Assembly: GCF_009649735.1 (NCBI RefSeq)
Contig: NZ_WJNH01000003.1
Span: 124,001 to 188,000, forward strand
Origin: Salinibacillus xinjiangensis
GTDB taxonomy: Bacteria > Bacillota > Bacilli > Bacillales > Alkalibacillaceae
Direction of reading: 5' to 3'
Length of the DNA: 64,000 bases
The notes under the pieces are model-generated. The model did not search any database and was not told the DNA's origin. It saw only the letters and a program-made list of their open reading frames with translations. Made by a program: the position numbers and the translations under genes. The first letter of the stretch is position 1. Every line of letters begins with the position of its first letter. Of the stretch, positions 24,942 to 34,278 are shown one piece after another.

Positions 24942-26609
24942 TTGAATACGGTTTTAGAAAAAATCCCATTTCCAATGATTATACTAGACCAAAATCACGT
25001 GATTCTTTTCTATAATCATTTATTAGAGGAAAGTATAGAAGCGCCACTCAGTATCGGGGGGCATATCAAGGACTCCTTTTATACCTGGGAGTATAATTCA
25101 GAATCGAATGTTGTTACAGCGGAATGTGGAAATAAAATATTTATTTTTTTACAGCATCAATCTAATGATCACAATCAAAGCATCCTGATTGGAACCGAAA
25201 CTCCAGAACTTTCCTCACTAAAATTAGAAAATAAAGAACTGAAAAGGCTAAATCGAGAATTAGATGCAATCATCGAAAATTCTTATGATGGAATATATAT
25301 TACGGACCACCATGGGAAGACGTTGAAAACGAATACCGCAATTGAGAGAATTACCGGTATCCCCAAAGAATATTACTTAGGTAAAAATGTAGATGAACTA
25401 ATCTCAAGAGGAATACTGAAAAAATCTGTAACGAATGAAGTGTTGAAACAACAAAAAAGAGTGTCCTACATACAAAAAAACTTCGCAGGGAATGAAACCA
25501 TCCTCACTGGCACACCAGTATTTAATGAAAAAGGAAAGATAGAAAAGATCGTCACGAATATACGAGACCTATCCGATTTAAATGAGCTCCAATCCGAATT
25601 AAGCAAAGTCAATCAACTCAATGTAAAATATAAAAAAGAAATCGACCGTCTCAAAAATAAACCAGACCAAGTGAATGGAATGATCACGAAAAGTGAACAG
25701 ATGAAAATGATTTACGACACCGCAGATACGATTGCGGATGTAGACGCTACGGTATTGATATTAGGGGAAACTGGGGTCGGAAAAGATGTACTTGCTAAAT
25801 ACATTTTCAAGAATAGCAGTCGTTCAAAGGATGGAGACTTTGTAAAGGTAAACTGTGGTGCAATCCCTCCTGATTTACTAGAATCAGAGTTGTTTGGATA
25901 TGAAAGCGGGGCATTCACTGGTGCAAGTCGGAAAGGGAAGACGGGATTATTTGAAGTAGCTCATAATGGAATTTTGTTTTTAGATGAAATTGGAGAGCTA
26001 CCTCTTGGCTTACAGGTTAAACTACTTCGCGTTTTACAAGAAGGAGAAATTCAGCGAATTGGTGGTACAAAGCCAAAAAAAGTGAATGTGAGAATAATAG
26101 CAGCAACAAATAAAAGACTAAAAGAAATGGTTCAAAAAGGAGAATTTCGAGAGGATTTGTATTATCGCCTACATGTTATTCCGATTCACATTCCACCATT
26201 ACGAAAACGGCGAGACGACATTCTACCATTGATGGATTTATTTATAACAGAGTTTAATCACAAGTATCAATTAGAGAAAGAACTAGATTTTGATGTGAAA
26301 GAATTTTTTCTATCCTACGATTGGCCTGGGAATATCAGGGAGCTAGCCAATTTAATCGAAAGAATGGTTGTGACAACTCGGTCAGATGTCATTACGATGG
26401 AGAATTTGCCATCAGAATATCAATCCACCCAGGAATCATCCTTAAACTCGATTGTTCCATTAAAAGAGGCTGTAGAAATTGCTGAAAAGAGTGTCTTAAG
26501 TTTAGCTTTACAAGAATATGACAATACCTATGACATCGCGAAAGCATTAGGGACGAGCCAACCCACAGTCGTCAGAAAACTAAGAAAATACAACCTAAAA
26601 CTTAAATAA
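24942..26609 (+). CDS. Sigma-54-dependent activator with PAS domains
   Basis: 555 residues, TTG start after GGGAGGTGAG. One or two N-terminal PAS-type sensor domains (about 5-85; 105-220 with 'NSYDGIYITDHHGKTLKTNT'), a linker coiled coil, then an AAA+ domain: Walker A GETGVGKD (about 276), the sigma-54-contacting GAFTGA loop (about 323), Walker B GILFLDEIGELPLG, and the Arg finger region. A Fis-type HTH closes the protein (DIAKALGTSQPTVVRKLRKY). It remodels sigma-54 polymerase from upstream sites. The palindromes at 27564 and 27610 and the -24/-12 promoter at 27722 make the catabolic operon its clear target. Confidence 0.95.
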   Translation: MNTVLEKIPFPMIILDQNHVILFYNHLLEESIEAPLSIGGHIKDSFYTWEYNSESNVVTAECGNKIFIFLQHQSNDHNQSILIGTETPELSSLKLENKELKRLNRELDAIIENSYDGIYITDHHGKTLKTNTAIERITGIPKEYYLGKNVDELISRGILKKSVTNEVLKQQKRVSYIQKNFAGNETILTGTPVFNEKGKIEKIVTNIRDLSDLNELQSELSKVNQLNVKYKKEIDRLKNKPDQVNGMITKSEQMKMIYDTADTIADVDATVLILGETGVGKDVLAKYIFKNSSRSKDGDFVKVNCGAIPPDLLESELFGYESGAFTGASRKGKTGLFEVAHNGILFLDEIGELPLGLQVKLLRVLQEGEIQRIGGTKPKKVNVRIIAATNKRLKEMVQKGEFREDLYYRLHVIPIHIPPLRKRRDDILPLMDLFITEFNHKYQLEKELDFDVKEFFLSYDWPGNIRELANLIERMVVTTRSDVITMENLPSEYQSTQESSLNSIVPLKEAVEIAEKSVLSLALQEYDNTYDIAKALGTSQPTVVRKLRKYNLKLK

Positions 26610-26626
26610 TTGGAAAGGGTGAGGAG

Positions 26627-27479
26627 ATGAAAATTGGGATTGCGGGAGCAGGAGCAGTAGGTGGTTTGTTTGGCGGGTTGTTACATGAAGCAGGGCATTC
26701 TGTGACATTTTTAGCAAGAGGGTCTCATCTTGAGGCAATGGAAAAAGATGTTTTAACGGTGACTACTGATCAAAAAATTATACATGTAGATGGAGTTTTT
26801 ACGAATGATCCGAGGAATTTAGCAGATTGTGAGCTTGTTTTATTCTGTGTAAAGTCGACAGATACGGAGGAAATCCTATCAAAAAATTTTGGGGGCAAGT
26901 CGAGTGTTATCATGTGCAAGTTATGTCCAAACCACTCTAGAGGCACCAGGAAAGGTTCGAGAATATGGCCCTTTTATGTTAGTGATTGGCGAGCTTGAGA
27001 AAACAGCTTATTCCACTTGCGCAGAAATTGTGAAACGATTCCAAGAAGCTGATGTTCCGACAGAGCATGTGGAAAATGTGTTGGAACAAAAATGGAAAAA
27101 GCTTCTATGGAATGTGACCTTCAATCCGTTATCAGCTATTAGCAAAGCACGAGTTGGTGACATTCTGGATGATTCCTATTTAAGACGAACGGCAGAAAAC
27201 ATATGCCTTGAATCGATAGAAGTAGCTCAAAATAAGGGGATTTCTTTAGAAGTTCAACAGACGCTAGACTCTATTTTTGCCAAAGCAGAGTACGCTCGAA
27301 AGCACCAAACCTCCATGCTCCAGGATCGATTGAAACAAAAGCGGATGGAAGTGGAGTCCATGTGTGGTTATCTTGTAAAAAAAGGAAATGAGGCGAAAAT
27401 AGCAACACCTCATTTATCTACTATCTATAGTGTATTAAATTATATTGATCAACAAATTGAAAACAAACTTGTGAAGTAA
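26627..27479 (+). pseudogene. Ketopantoate reductase family, frameshifted and internally deleted
   Basis: The first frame starts MKIGIAGAGAVGGLFGGLLH (NADP fold) and reaches FCVKSTDTEEILSKNFGG. The second frame continues FGASRVLSCASYVQTTLEAP through 'KWKKLLWNVTFNPLSAISKA' (catalytic Lys and Asn region) to 27479. The break lies in a GGGGG run near 26892. In addition the usual 25 or so residues between VKSTDT and the FGASR segment are missing, so the first 'EE' may have recombined with a later 'EE'. Members reduce 2-dehydropantoate or other 2-oxo acids. It follows the sigma-54 regulator by 17 bases. Confidence 0.8.
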
Positions 27480-27501
27480 ACACAAAAGCTATTTTTAAAC
27501 T

Positions 27502-27531
27502 AAAGTGCTTGGAATTCCAAGTACTTTTTTT
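27502..27531 (+). terminator. Rho-independent terminator
   Basis: AAAGTGCTTGG-AATT-CCAAGTACTTT stem followed by seven T. It separates the regulator transcript from the sigma-54 operon. Confidence 0.85.
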
Positions 27532-27563
27532 GCGCTAATGGGTCTGATACAACTATGTATCTT

Positions 27564-27627
27564 TGATTCAATTATGAATCACGTGATTAACCGGAGCAAA
27601 TCTTCATCTTGATTCATCTTTGAATCA
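27564..27627. promoter_or_regulatory. Upstream activator sites: two TGATTCA-N4-TGAATCA palindromes
   Basis: Palindrome 1 is at 27564-27581 (spacer ATTA) and palindrome 2 at 27610-27627 (spacer TCTT). Each has perfect 7-base arms. Their centres are 46 bases apart, and they lie 95-160 bases upstream of the -24 element, the classic distance for enhancer-type binding of a Fis-HTH sigma-54 activator. Confidence 0.8.
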
Positions 27628-27721
27628 TTTGGTTCAATAGGATGTTCATCTAATATAGATACGTTCTTTTCGATGCACTATTCGCGAGGGATTTTTGGCA
27701 TATTTAGTGGTCACTACCAAC

Positions 27722-27738
27722 TTGGCATATATATTGCA
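27722..27738 (+). promoter_or_regulatory. Sigma-54 (-24/-12) promoter
   Basis: TTGGCATATATATTGCA carries TGGCA and TTGCA with the exact spacing of the sigma-54 consensus (TGGCAC-N5-TTGCW). It lies about 50 bases upstream of the first operon gene. Confidence 0.9.
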
Positions 27739-27785
27739 TTTATGAAAGTGGCAAGCATCACATTGATTAGATAGGGGATGACTAC

Positions 27786-28934
27786 GTGAATTTTAATCTA
27801 AGTGATGACATTCAATTTTTAAAAGAAAATGTTCGTGATTTTGTCCAAACTGAAGTCGAAGCAGTAGCTCATCGGATTGAAAAGGAGAATCAAATTCCAG
27901 AACGTATTATTGAAATGTCCAAGGATATGGGATTATTTGGGTTGAGTATTCCAAAGCAATATGGTTGGTTAGGCATTGGAATGATTGGTAAATGTGCTTT
28001 ATATGAGGAAGTTGGCGCCACCCATAACGGATATACCACACTTATTGGAGCCCATACAGGGATTGGATCTGTTGGCATTGTGGAACTTGGAACTTCTGAA
28101 CAAAAAGAAAAATATTTGCCTGACCTTGCTAGCGGAAAAAAGATTGGGGCGTTTGCACTCACCGAGCCGAGTGCGGGTTCCAATGCAAGTAATCTAAAAA
28201 CGACAGCCGTAAAAAAAGGGAATCACTATGTTTTAAATGGCACAAAGCACTATATCACAAATGCCACTGAAGCGGATATTTTTACGGTGATGGCTGTAAC
28301 CAACCCACATAAAGGAGCCAAAGGCATTACTTCTTTTATTGTTGAGAAAGATTTTCCCGGTTTTCATGTGGGAGCTGTTGAGCGGAAAATGGGCTTAAGA
28401 GGGTCGCATTCGGCTGAAATCATTCTAGAAGACTGTGAGGTTCCCGTCGAGAATGTCTTAGGGGAAGAAGGTCAGGGCTATGTCAATGCCTTAAAAATCC
28501 TGGCTAACGGTCGAGCTGGTTTGGCAGCTCGAAACCTAGGCTCCTGTCAAAAGCTACTTGATTTGTCCATGCAATATGCACAGGAAAGGGAGCAATTTCA
28601 AGTGCCTATTATTGAACATCAGGCGGTTGGTCATATGATTTCTGAAATGGCGGTTGAGATTGAAGCCCTACGTTCATTTACATACCGTGTTGCATGTATG
28701 GTTGATGAAGGGAAAAGGGTGATCAAAGAGGCTGCGATGCTGAAATTATATGGCTCTGAAGTATATAACCGAGTCGCAGATAAGGCGGTACAAATACATG
28801 GTGGAATGGGCTATATTTCGGATTATCCCATTGAGCGTTTTTATCGTGATGCTAGAATTACACGTATCTATGAAGGGACATCCGGGATCCAAAAAAATAT
28901 TATTACAGGTCAGCTAAAGAAGGAGTATAGCTAG
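27786..28934 (+). CDS. Acyl-CoA dehydrogenase
   Basis: 382 residues, GTG start at the head of the sigma-54 operon. The FAD-binding segment is [20 protein letters not shown]. The C-terminal [20 protein letters not shown] carries the flavin/substrate contacts, and the catalytic base is the Glu in [12 protein letters not shown], as in short/medium-chain enzymes. It oxidises an acyl-CoA to the 2-enoyl-CoA and passes electrons to ETF. It works with the ligase, hydratases and thiolases downstream. No ETF genes occur in the operon, so the general cellular ETF must serve. Confidence 0.93.
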   Translation: MNFNLSDDIQFLKENVRDFVQTEVEAVAHRIEKENQIPERIIEMSKDMGLFGLSIPKQYGWLGIGMIGKCALYEEVGATHNGYTTLIGAHTGIGSVGIVELGTSEQKEKYLPDLASGKKIGAFALTEPSAGSNASNLKTTAVKKGNHYVLNGTKHYITNATEADIFTVMAVTNPHKGAKGITSFIVEKDFPGFHVGAVERKMGLRGSHSAEIILEDCEVPVENVLGEEGQGYVNALKILANGRAGLAARNLGSCQKLLDLSMQYAQEREQFQVPIIEHQAVGHMISEMAVEIEALRSFTYRVACMVDEGKRVIKEAAMLKLYGSEVYNRVADKAVQIHGGMGYISDYPIERFYRDARITRIYEGTSGIQKNIITGQLKKEYS

Positions 28935-28956
28935 AAACATAGAGAGGAGGGTGCTT

Positions 28957-30141
28957 ATGCAAGAGGATGTTGTGATTATAAGTGCGGCCAGAACCCCGAT
29001 TGGAACCTATGGAGGCTCCTTTAAGAACATAGGCTCGGGTCACCTAGCTACAATCGCTATGGAAGGAGCCATCAATCGAGCAGGCATTAGACCCGAACAG
29101 GTTGATGAAGTGATTATGGGAGAGGTTCGCCAAACGACCGAATCTTCGAATGTTGCAAGAGTGTCGGCATTACGCGCAGGGATTCCGGAATCAGCTACAG
29201 CCTATACGGTTAACCGATTATGTGCGTCAGGGATGCAGGCGGTAGCTTCTGGTGTCCAACAGTTATTATTTGATCAAGCTGAAATTGTCATAGCAGGTGG
29301 AACCGAAAGTATGAGTCTCTCACCCATATATGTGAGAAATGCTAGATTTGGAGGGGATCAAACTACATTAGTAGATTCGAATCACGAGGCAGGTCAGCAG
29401 CCGACAGAAATTTATGGAAAAGATTTGGGGATGGGCGTGACTGCGGAGAATGTTTCGGAAAGATATCAAGTTACAAGAGAAGACCAGGATGCTTTTGCTA
29501 TTGAAAGCCAACGAAAAGCTAATGATGCTATACAGGCTGGTCGATTTAAGGATGAAATCATCCCCGTAGAGGTTCAGGAAAGAAAGAAAACCTTCACCGT
29601 GGAAGAAGATGAGCATCCACGCCCACATACAACCCTTGAAAAACTTTCAAGCCTAAAGCCGGTATTCCGGGTTCTTGGGACGGTGACTGCCGGGAATGCC
29701 TGTGGAAGAAATGATGGAGCGACTGCTATCGTCTTGATGAAAGCATCCCGAGCGAAGAAGCTAGGATTAAAACCGTTAGCGCGTATTGTGGATTGGGCAA
29801 CCGCTGGAGTTTCACCTGAAATCATGGGAATCGGTCCTGTTCCAGCTGTGCAAAAATTACTCAAACGGACATCAAAGAATATGGCTAACATTGATTTGAT
29901 TGAGTTAAACGAAGCCTTTGCATCTCAGTCATTAGCAGTAATTCGTGAGCTATCTCTGGATCCAGAACAAGTAAATGTTAATGGTGGAGCCATTGCATTA
30001 GGTCATCCAATAGGGGCGAGTGGCGCTAGAATTATGACGACTTTGGTACATGAATTAAGGAGAAGAGAAGAAAAGCGGGGAATCGCAACCCTGTGTGCCG
30101 GGGGAGGTCAAGGAATGGCCATCCTATTAGAAACGGTATAG
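28957..30141 (+). CDS. Acetyl-CoA acyltransferase (thiolase) 1
   Basis: 394 residues. Active-site elements: nucleophile Cys in [14 protein letters not shown] (about 88), His in '[18 protein letters not shown]', and the second Cys in [12 protein letters not shown]. The N-terminus [20 protein letters not shown] is typical of degradative thiolases, which cleave 3-oxoacyl-CoA with CoA. ATG 28957 is used, six bases after GAGAGGAGG; a GTG at 28951 abuts that site. A second, diverged thiolase lies at 35788, suggesting two cleavage steps or two chain types. Confidence 0.93.
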   Translation: MQEDVVIISAARTPIGTYGGSFKNIGSGHLATIAMEGAINRAGIRPEQVDEVIMGEVRQTTESSNVARVSALRAGIPESATAYTVNRLCASGMQAVASGVQQLLFDQAEIVIAGGTESMSLSPIYVRNARFGGDQTTLVDSNHEAGQQPTEIYGKDLGMGVTAENVSERYQVTREDQDAFAIESQRKANDAIQAGRFKDEIIPVEVQERKKTFTVEEDEHPRPHTTLEKLSSLKPVFRVLGTVTAGNACGRNDGATAIVLMKASRAKKLGLKPLARIVDWATAGVSPEIMGIGPVPAVQKLLKRTSKNMANIDLIELNEAFASQSLAVIRELSLDPEQVNVNGGAIALGHPIGASGARIMTTLVHELRRREEKRGIATLCAGGGQGMAILLETV

Positions 30142-30176
30142 ATTTGATTGAATCTATTTAAAAGGAGGCTTTTATT

Positions 30177-31760
30177 GTGGAAAGACCTTGGATCAAGCAT
30201 GTTGTAAAAGGAAATCCGATAGAAATTGAGATTCCGGAAATATCACTTGTAGAGCTATTGGATGAATCCATTAAACAATACCCGGACCATACAGCGATCA
30301 CCTTTTACAGTCAAACCTTTACGTATAAGCAATTACAGAAATTTATTCGAAATGTGGCAGCATCCTTCCATCATCTCGGGGTGAATAAGGGAGATCGAAT
30401 TGCGATTATGCTCCCCAATTGTCCCCAATATCCGATTAGTTACTTTGCCGCCCAAATGTGTGGGGCAACCGTTGTACAAGTGAATCCCATGTATAAATCA
30501 GCTGAATTATTACATGTCTTAAATGATACGAGTTCAGAAGTGTTAATTGCTTACAATCAAACCTTACCTTTAATTGAGTCTATTAAGGATCAAACAGAGC
30601 TAAGAACAATTATTGATGTATCCTTTGAAAGCGATTGTAAATTTAATGAATTCCTAAAAGATAGAGGGTTACCAGTACCGAATGTGTCTATCAATCCAAA
30701 GGAGGATATTGCTGTTCTTCAATATACGGGTGGAACTACGGGGCGTTCCAAAGGGGCGATGCTGACCCATTACAACTTAGTGGCAAACACACTGCAAAGT
30801 GCAGCTACCTCAAAGGTCAAAACCAACCTTGGCGAAGAAAGAGTGTTGACGATTTCTCCGTTGTTTCACGTTTATGGGATGACCAGTGCAATGAACCTTA
30901 CCTTTCACATTGGTGGGAATTTAATTCTAGTTCCAAGATTTGAAGTGGAGGAAGTCGTGAAGATTATTGAACATACAAAGCCAACTACATTCCCTGGAGT
31001 ACCGACAATGTTTATTGCTTTACTCAATTTTTATAAAGAAAAGCAGTTTGATATGAGTTTTCTCAAAACATGTATTAGTGGATCGGCCCCTCTACCTGTG
31101 GAGGCAATCAACCAGTTTAATGAGTTAAGTGGAACATCTGTTGCAGAGGGCTATGGTTTATCTGAGGCGTCACCTGTTACCCATCGAAATCCGATTGCTG
31201 GTGTGCAGAAAAATGGGAGCATTGGCATTCCTATTCCGAATACTGATGCCAAAATTGTGGATTCGGCAAATGGGGAACAACCCCTTCCTGTCGGTGAAGT
31301 GGGAGAGTTAGTTGTAAAAGGGCCACAAATTATGAAAGGGTACTGGGGATTACCAGAAGAAACAAATCGGGTTCTACGAGATGGATGGCTCTATACCGGA
31401 GATTTAGCCAAGATGGATAAGGATGGATTTTTCTATATTGTGGGTCGAAAAAAGGAATTAATTATTGCAAGTGGATATAATGTGTACCCAATTGAAGTCG
31501 AGGATGCCATTTATAAGCACCCAAACGTATTAGAGGTAGCAGTAATAGGCATTCCAGATGAGTATCGCGGTGAAACCATCAAAGCATTTGTTGTTTTAAA
31601 GGAAGGAGATCAGTTGACAGAAGAAGAGTTAATCAAGTTTTGTCGTGAACAATTAGCTCCGTATAAGGTTCCACGTGTAGTTGAGTTTGTGGATGAACTA
31701 CCGAAAACAGCAGTCGGAAAAATCTTAAAACGAGCGCTAAAGGAACATTCCAATGCTTAA
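30177..31760 (+). CDS. Acyl-CoA synthetase (AMP-binding ligase)
   Basis: 527 residues, GTG start after AAAGGAGG. The P-loop is VLQYTGGTTGRSKGAMLTHY (about 182-201). The adenylate-binding GYGLSEASP and the YTGDLAKMDKDGFFYIVGR hinge follow, and the catalytic lysine is in PKTAVGKILKRALKE. Closest in layout to long-chain fatty-acid or aryl-CoA ligases of the FadD type. It activates the imported acid with ATP and CoA, committing it to the pathway. The stop codon lies inside a hairpin at 31753. Confidence 0.92.
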   Translation: MERPWIKHVVKGNPIEIEIPEISLVELLDESIKQYPDHTAITFYSQTFTYKQLQKFIRNVAASFHHLGVNKGDRIAIMLPNCPQYPISYFAAQMCGATVVQVNPMYKSAELLHVLNDTSSEVLIAYNQTLPLIESIKDQTELRTIIDVSFESDCKFNEFLKDRGLPVPNVSINPKEDIAVLQYTGGTTGRSKGAMLTHYNLVANTLQSAATSKVKTNLGEERVLTISPLFHVYGMTSAMNLTFHIGGNLILVPRFEVEEVVKIIEHTKPTTFPGVPTMFIALLNFYKEKQFDMSFLKTCISGSAPLPVEAINQFNELSGTSVAEGYGLSEASPVTHRNPIAGVQKNGSIGIPIPNTDAKIVDSANGEQPLPVGEVGELVVKGPQIMKGYWGLPEETNRVLRDGWLYTGDLAKMDKDGFFYIVGRKKELIIASGYNVYPIEVEDAIYKHPNVLEVAVIGIPDEYRGETIKAFVVLKEGDQLTEEELIKFCREQLAPYKVPRVVEFVDELPKTAVGKILKRALKEHSNA

Positions 31761-31774
31761 GTTTACTTAAGCAT
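31753..31774 (+). promoter_or_regulatory. Perfect hairpin within the operon
   Basis: ATGCTTAAG-TTTA-CTTAAGCAT covers the ligase stop codon and has no T-run. It may slow ribosomes or stabilise the upstream message rather than terminate. Confidence 0.45.
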
Positions 31775-31785
31775 TTAGGAACAAC

Positions 31786-31803
31786 ATACTAACTAGTTAG
31801 TAT
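31786..31803. promoter_or_regulatory. Perfect 18-base palindrome, TetR-like operator candidate
   Basis: ATACTAACTAGTTAGTAT is fully self-complementary and lies 32 bases before the second acyl-CoA dehydrogenase. The ACTAACTAGTTAGT core is the kind of site bound by TetR-family regulators of fatty-acid or CoA-ester catabolism. No TetR gene is in the window. Confidence 0.55.
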
Positions 31804-31835
31804 CCATTAAAAAAAGCGAATAGGGAGTGGATTTC

Positions 31836-33011
31836 ATGCGTTTACGTTTAACAGAAGAACAAAAAATGGTACAGGAAACAATTCGGAAGTTCGTGGAAAA
31901 GGAACTGATTCCACTTGAAAATGAAGTCCTTCGCAATGAAAGAGAAGGAAAGCCGAGTTTACCAAAAGAAAAGCAAAAAGAACTCCAGTTGAAAGCAAAA
32001 GAAGCGGGCTTTTGGGGAATCAATACACCTGCTGAATATGGTGGTGCTGATCTTGGCCAAATGATGCAAGCCATTGTATCAATGGAAGTCGCCAAAACCT
32101 TTGTCCCCTTTAGCTTTGGTGGTTCTGCCGACAATATTTTATATTACGGTAATGAAGAGCAAAAAGAAAAATATTTGATTCCGACGATTAATGGACAAAA
32201 GAAATCTTGTTTTGCCATGACAGAGCCCGATGCCGGCTCGGACACAAGAAACATCAAAATGACCGCTGAAAAAGATGGTGAAAAATGGGTGTTAAACGGG
32301 GAGAAAACGTTTATTACCGGTGGAAATGAAGCTGATTTCGTTATGGTCATCGCCATAACGGATAAGGATATGCACGCCCAAACCGGAAGAGAAGGGGTCA
32401 CTTGCTTTATTGTCGATCGTGACATGGGCTGGAAATCAGAATATATTCACACGATGGGCGAATGGGGACCTGCTGGATTAGTTTTTGATAACGTTAGAGT
32501 TCCTGAAGAAAATATTTTAGGCGAATTGCATGGAGGATATAAGCTTGGCCTCGAATGGATTGGCTTTGCACGCTGGATTGTGGGTGCCCGAGCTGTTGGT
32601 GCAGCGGAGCGACTACTCCAGATGGCGATTGATTATGCCAAAGAACGAAAAACCTTTGGTCGTCCAATTGCTGACAGACAGGCGATTCAATGGCAGATAG
32701 CTGACTCTGCCGTCGAAATAGAAGCGGCCAAGTGGCTCGTGTTAAATGCGGCCTATACCCTTGACCAAGGCGAAGATAATCGTCATCTAGCCTCGATGGC
32801 AAAGCTTTACGGGTCAAACATGGGCAATCAAGTCGTCGATCGGGTTCTTCAGATTCATGGTGGGATGGGTTATACAAGAGAGCTTCCAATTGAACGCTGG
32901 TATCGTGAGGCAAGATTGTGGCGTATTTACGATGGTACAGATGAAATCCAACGCTTAATCATTTCTCGTAATCTATTAAAAGGTCATGTGAAAGTAGGTC
33001 AGTTTGTTTAG
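31836..33011 (+). CDS. Acyl-CoA dehydrogenase 2
   Basis: 391 residues. FAD-binding CFAMTEPDAGSDTRNIKMTA and C-terminal [20 protein letters not shown] are conserved. At the usual catalytic-base position the motif reads RIYDGTDEIQRL, with Asp where most short/medium-chain enzymes have Glu; the base may therefore be Asp or lie elsewhere, as in isovaleryl- and long-chain types. ATG 31836 follows AGGGAGTGG. Preceded by a palindromic operator candidate, so an internal promoter is possible. It is not a recent duplicate of the enzyme at 27786 and probably acts on a different intermediate. Confidence 0.92.
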   Translation: MRLRLTEEQKMVQETIRKFVEKELIPLENEVLRNEREGKPSLPKEKQKELQLKAKEAGFWGINTPAEYGGADLGQMMQAIVSMEVAKTFVPFSFGGSADNILYYGNEEQKEKYLIPTINGQKKSCFAMTEPDAGSDTRNIKMTAEKDGEKWVLNGEKTFITGGNEADFVMVIAITDKDMHAQTGREGVTCFIVDRDMGWKSEYIHTMGEWGPAGLVFDNVRVPEENILGELHGGYKLGLEWIGFARWIVGARAVGAAERLLQMAIDYAKERKTFGRPIADRQAIQWQIADSAVEIEAAKWLVLNAAYTLDQGEDNRHLASMAKLYGSNMGNQVVDRVLQIHGGMGYTRELPIERWYREARLWRIYDGTDEIQRLIISRNLLKGHVKVGQFV

Positions 33012-33044
33012 ATAATGATAGAAAACATTTGAGGAGGAATTCAT

Positions 33045-33809
33045 ATGTCTACTAGATTTAATGGAAGAGTTGCATTTGTTACGGGGGGAAGTCGTGGAAT
33101 CGGTAAGGGAATTGCCAAACGCTTTGCGGAAGAAGGTGCAAAGGTCGCCATTATCGATATTAATGAAGAGGCGTTAACGGAAACCGCTAATGAATTTAAG
33201 GAACAGGGCTATGACATTCTGGTGAAACAAGCAAACGTGGTGAATGCTGAAGAAGTGGAGGCAGCCATGGAGGAAGTAGTATCATCCTTTGGTTCGTTAG
33301 ATATTCTCGTCAACAATGCAGGCGTGATTCGCGATAACATGCTATTCAAAATGACAGACAGTGACTGGCAGCAGGTGATGGATGTTCATTTGAAAGGGTC
33401 CTTCAATGCAGCTCGTGCAGCACAAAAGTATATGGTCGAACAAAAATACGGACGAATCATCAGCATTTCCTCCACTTCAGCTCTTGGAAACCGAGGTCAA
33501 GCGAACTATTCAACGGCAAAAGCCGGACTCCAAGGATTAACAAAAACACTAGCCATTGAACTTGGAAAATTTGGAATCACAGCTAATTCTGTTGCTCCTG
33601 GCTTTATTGAAACTGACATGACCAAAGCAACAGCTGAGCGAATCGGGATTCCGTTTCAAGAACTGATCAAGGCTAGTGTAAGTCAAATTCCAGTTGGGCG
33701 TAGTGGAAAGCCAGCAGATATCTCCAATGCTGTTGCTTTTTTTGCTGATGAAGCTTCTTCATTCGTTAGCGGCCAAGTGATCTACGTTGCAGGCGGACCA
33801 AAATATTAA
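33045..33809 (+). CDS. Short-chain dehydrogenase/reductase, FabG-like
   Basis: 254 residues. NAD(P)-binding TGGSRGIGKG near residue 14, NNAG at about 88, and catalytic Ser...YSTAK (ISSTSALGNRGQANYSTAKA). Closest to 3-oxoacyl-ACP/3-hydroxyacyl-CoA dehydrogenases. In this operon it most likely oxidises a 3-hydroxyacyl-CoA to the 3-oxo form for the thiolase. Strong AGGAGG site. It ends 19 bases before the MaoC pair. Confidence 0.92.
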   Translation: MSTRFNGRVAFVTGGSRGIGKGIAKRFAEEGAKVAIIDINEEALTETANEFKEQGYDILVKQANVVNAEEVEAAMEEVVSSFGSLDILVNNAGVIRDNMLFKMTDSDWQQVMDVHLKGSFNAARAAQKYMVEQKYGRIISISSTSALGNRGQANYSTAKAGLQGLTKTLAIELGKFGITANSVAPGFIETDMTKATAERIGIPFQELIKASVSQIPVGRSGKPADISNAVAFFADEASSFVSGQVIYVAGGPKY

Positions 33810-33828
33810 TATTCGGGAGGTTTCTTGA

Positions 33829-34278
33829 ATGTATAAACGTTTTATTGGAAAACAGTCCAACAAAGTGAAAAACACGGTCGAAAGAGGAATGGTCAAACGC
33901 TTTTCCGAGGCTATCTGCGATCCCCATCCTATTTTTATCGATGAAGAAATAGGGAAGAATTCGAAGTACGGTCAAAACATCGCTCCCCCAACCTTTCCAC
34001 GAGTCTTTGAGTATGGGGAAATTGAAGACTTAGAACTCCCGCAAAAAGGACTCATCCATGGAGAAGAAACCTATCATTATGAACGACCACTTCTAGTTGG
34101 GGAGGAACTATATTGTTATTCAAAAGTAAAAAATTACTTTGAAAAGCAAGGCAAAAACGGCTTAATGGGATTTTTCCTGCTGAAAAGATACGGGAAAGAT
34201 TCAGAAGGTAATATCATTTTTACTGAGGAACAGACGGTAATCATTACGGAAGCAGTAAGGAAGGCGATGTCGGTATGA
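33829..34278 (+). CDS. MaoC-type dehydratase, N-terminal half (FAS1-like)
   Basis: 149 residues of a single hot-dog domain. RFSEAICDPHPIFIDEEIGK resembles the non-catalytic or partner half of split MaoC hydratases, here with Asp-Pro-His-Pro where active halves have D-x-N-P-x-H. 'NIAPPTFPRVFEYGEI' and the Y-H-Y-E-R-P segment are also typical. It overlaps the next gene by four bases (ATGA), so the two are made in equal amounts and should form a heterodimer that hydrates 2-enoyl-CoA. Confidence 0.85.
   Translation: MYKRFIGKQSNKVKNTVERGMVKRFSEAICDPHPIFIDEEIGKNSKYGQNIAPPTFPRVFEYGEIEDLELPQKGLIHGEETYHYERPLLVGEELYCYSKVKNYFEKQGKNGLMGFFLLKRYGKDSEGNIIFTEEQTVIITEAVRKAMSV

Noticed and set aside
24942-26609. 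Regulator as controller of the ketopantoate reductase gene only
   Set aside because: A terminator at 27502 and the sigma-54 promoter with twin palindromes point to the downstream operon as the main target.
32494-32913. A 139-codon open frame on the minus strand
   Set aside because: Antisense to acyl-CoA dehydrogenase 2, with a composition unlike a real protein (rich in His, Pro, Ser and Arg).
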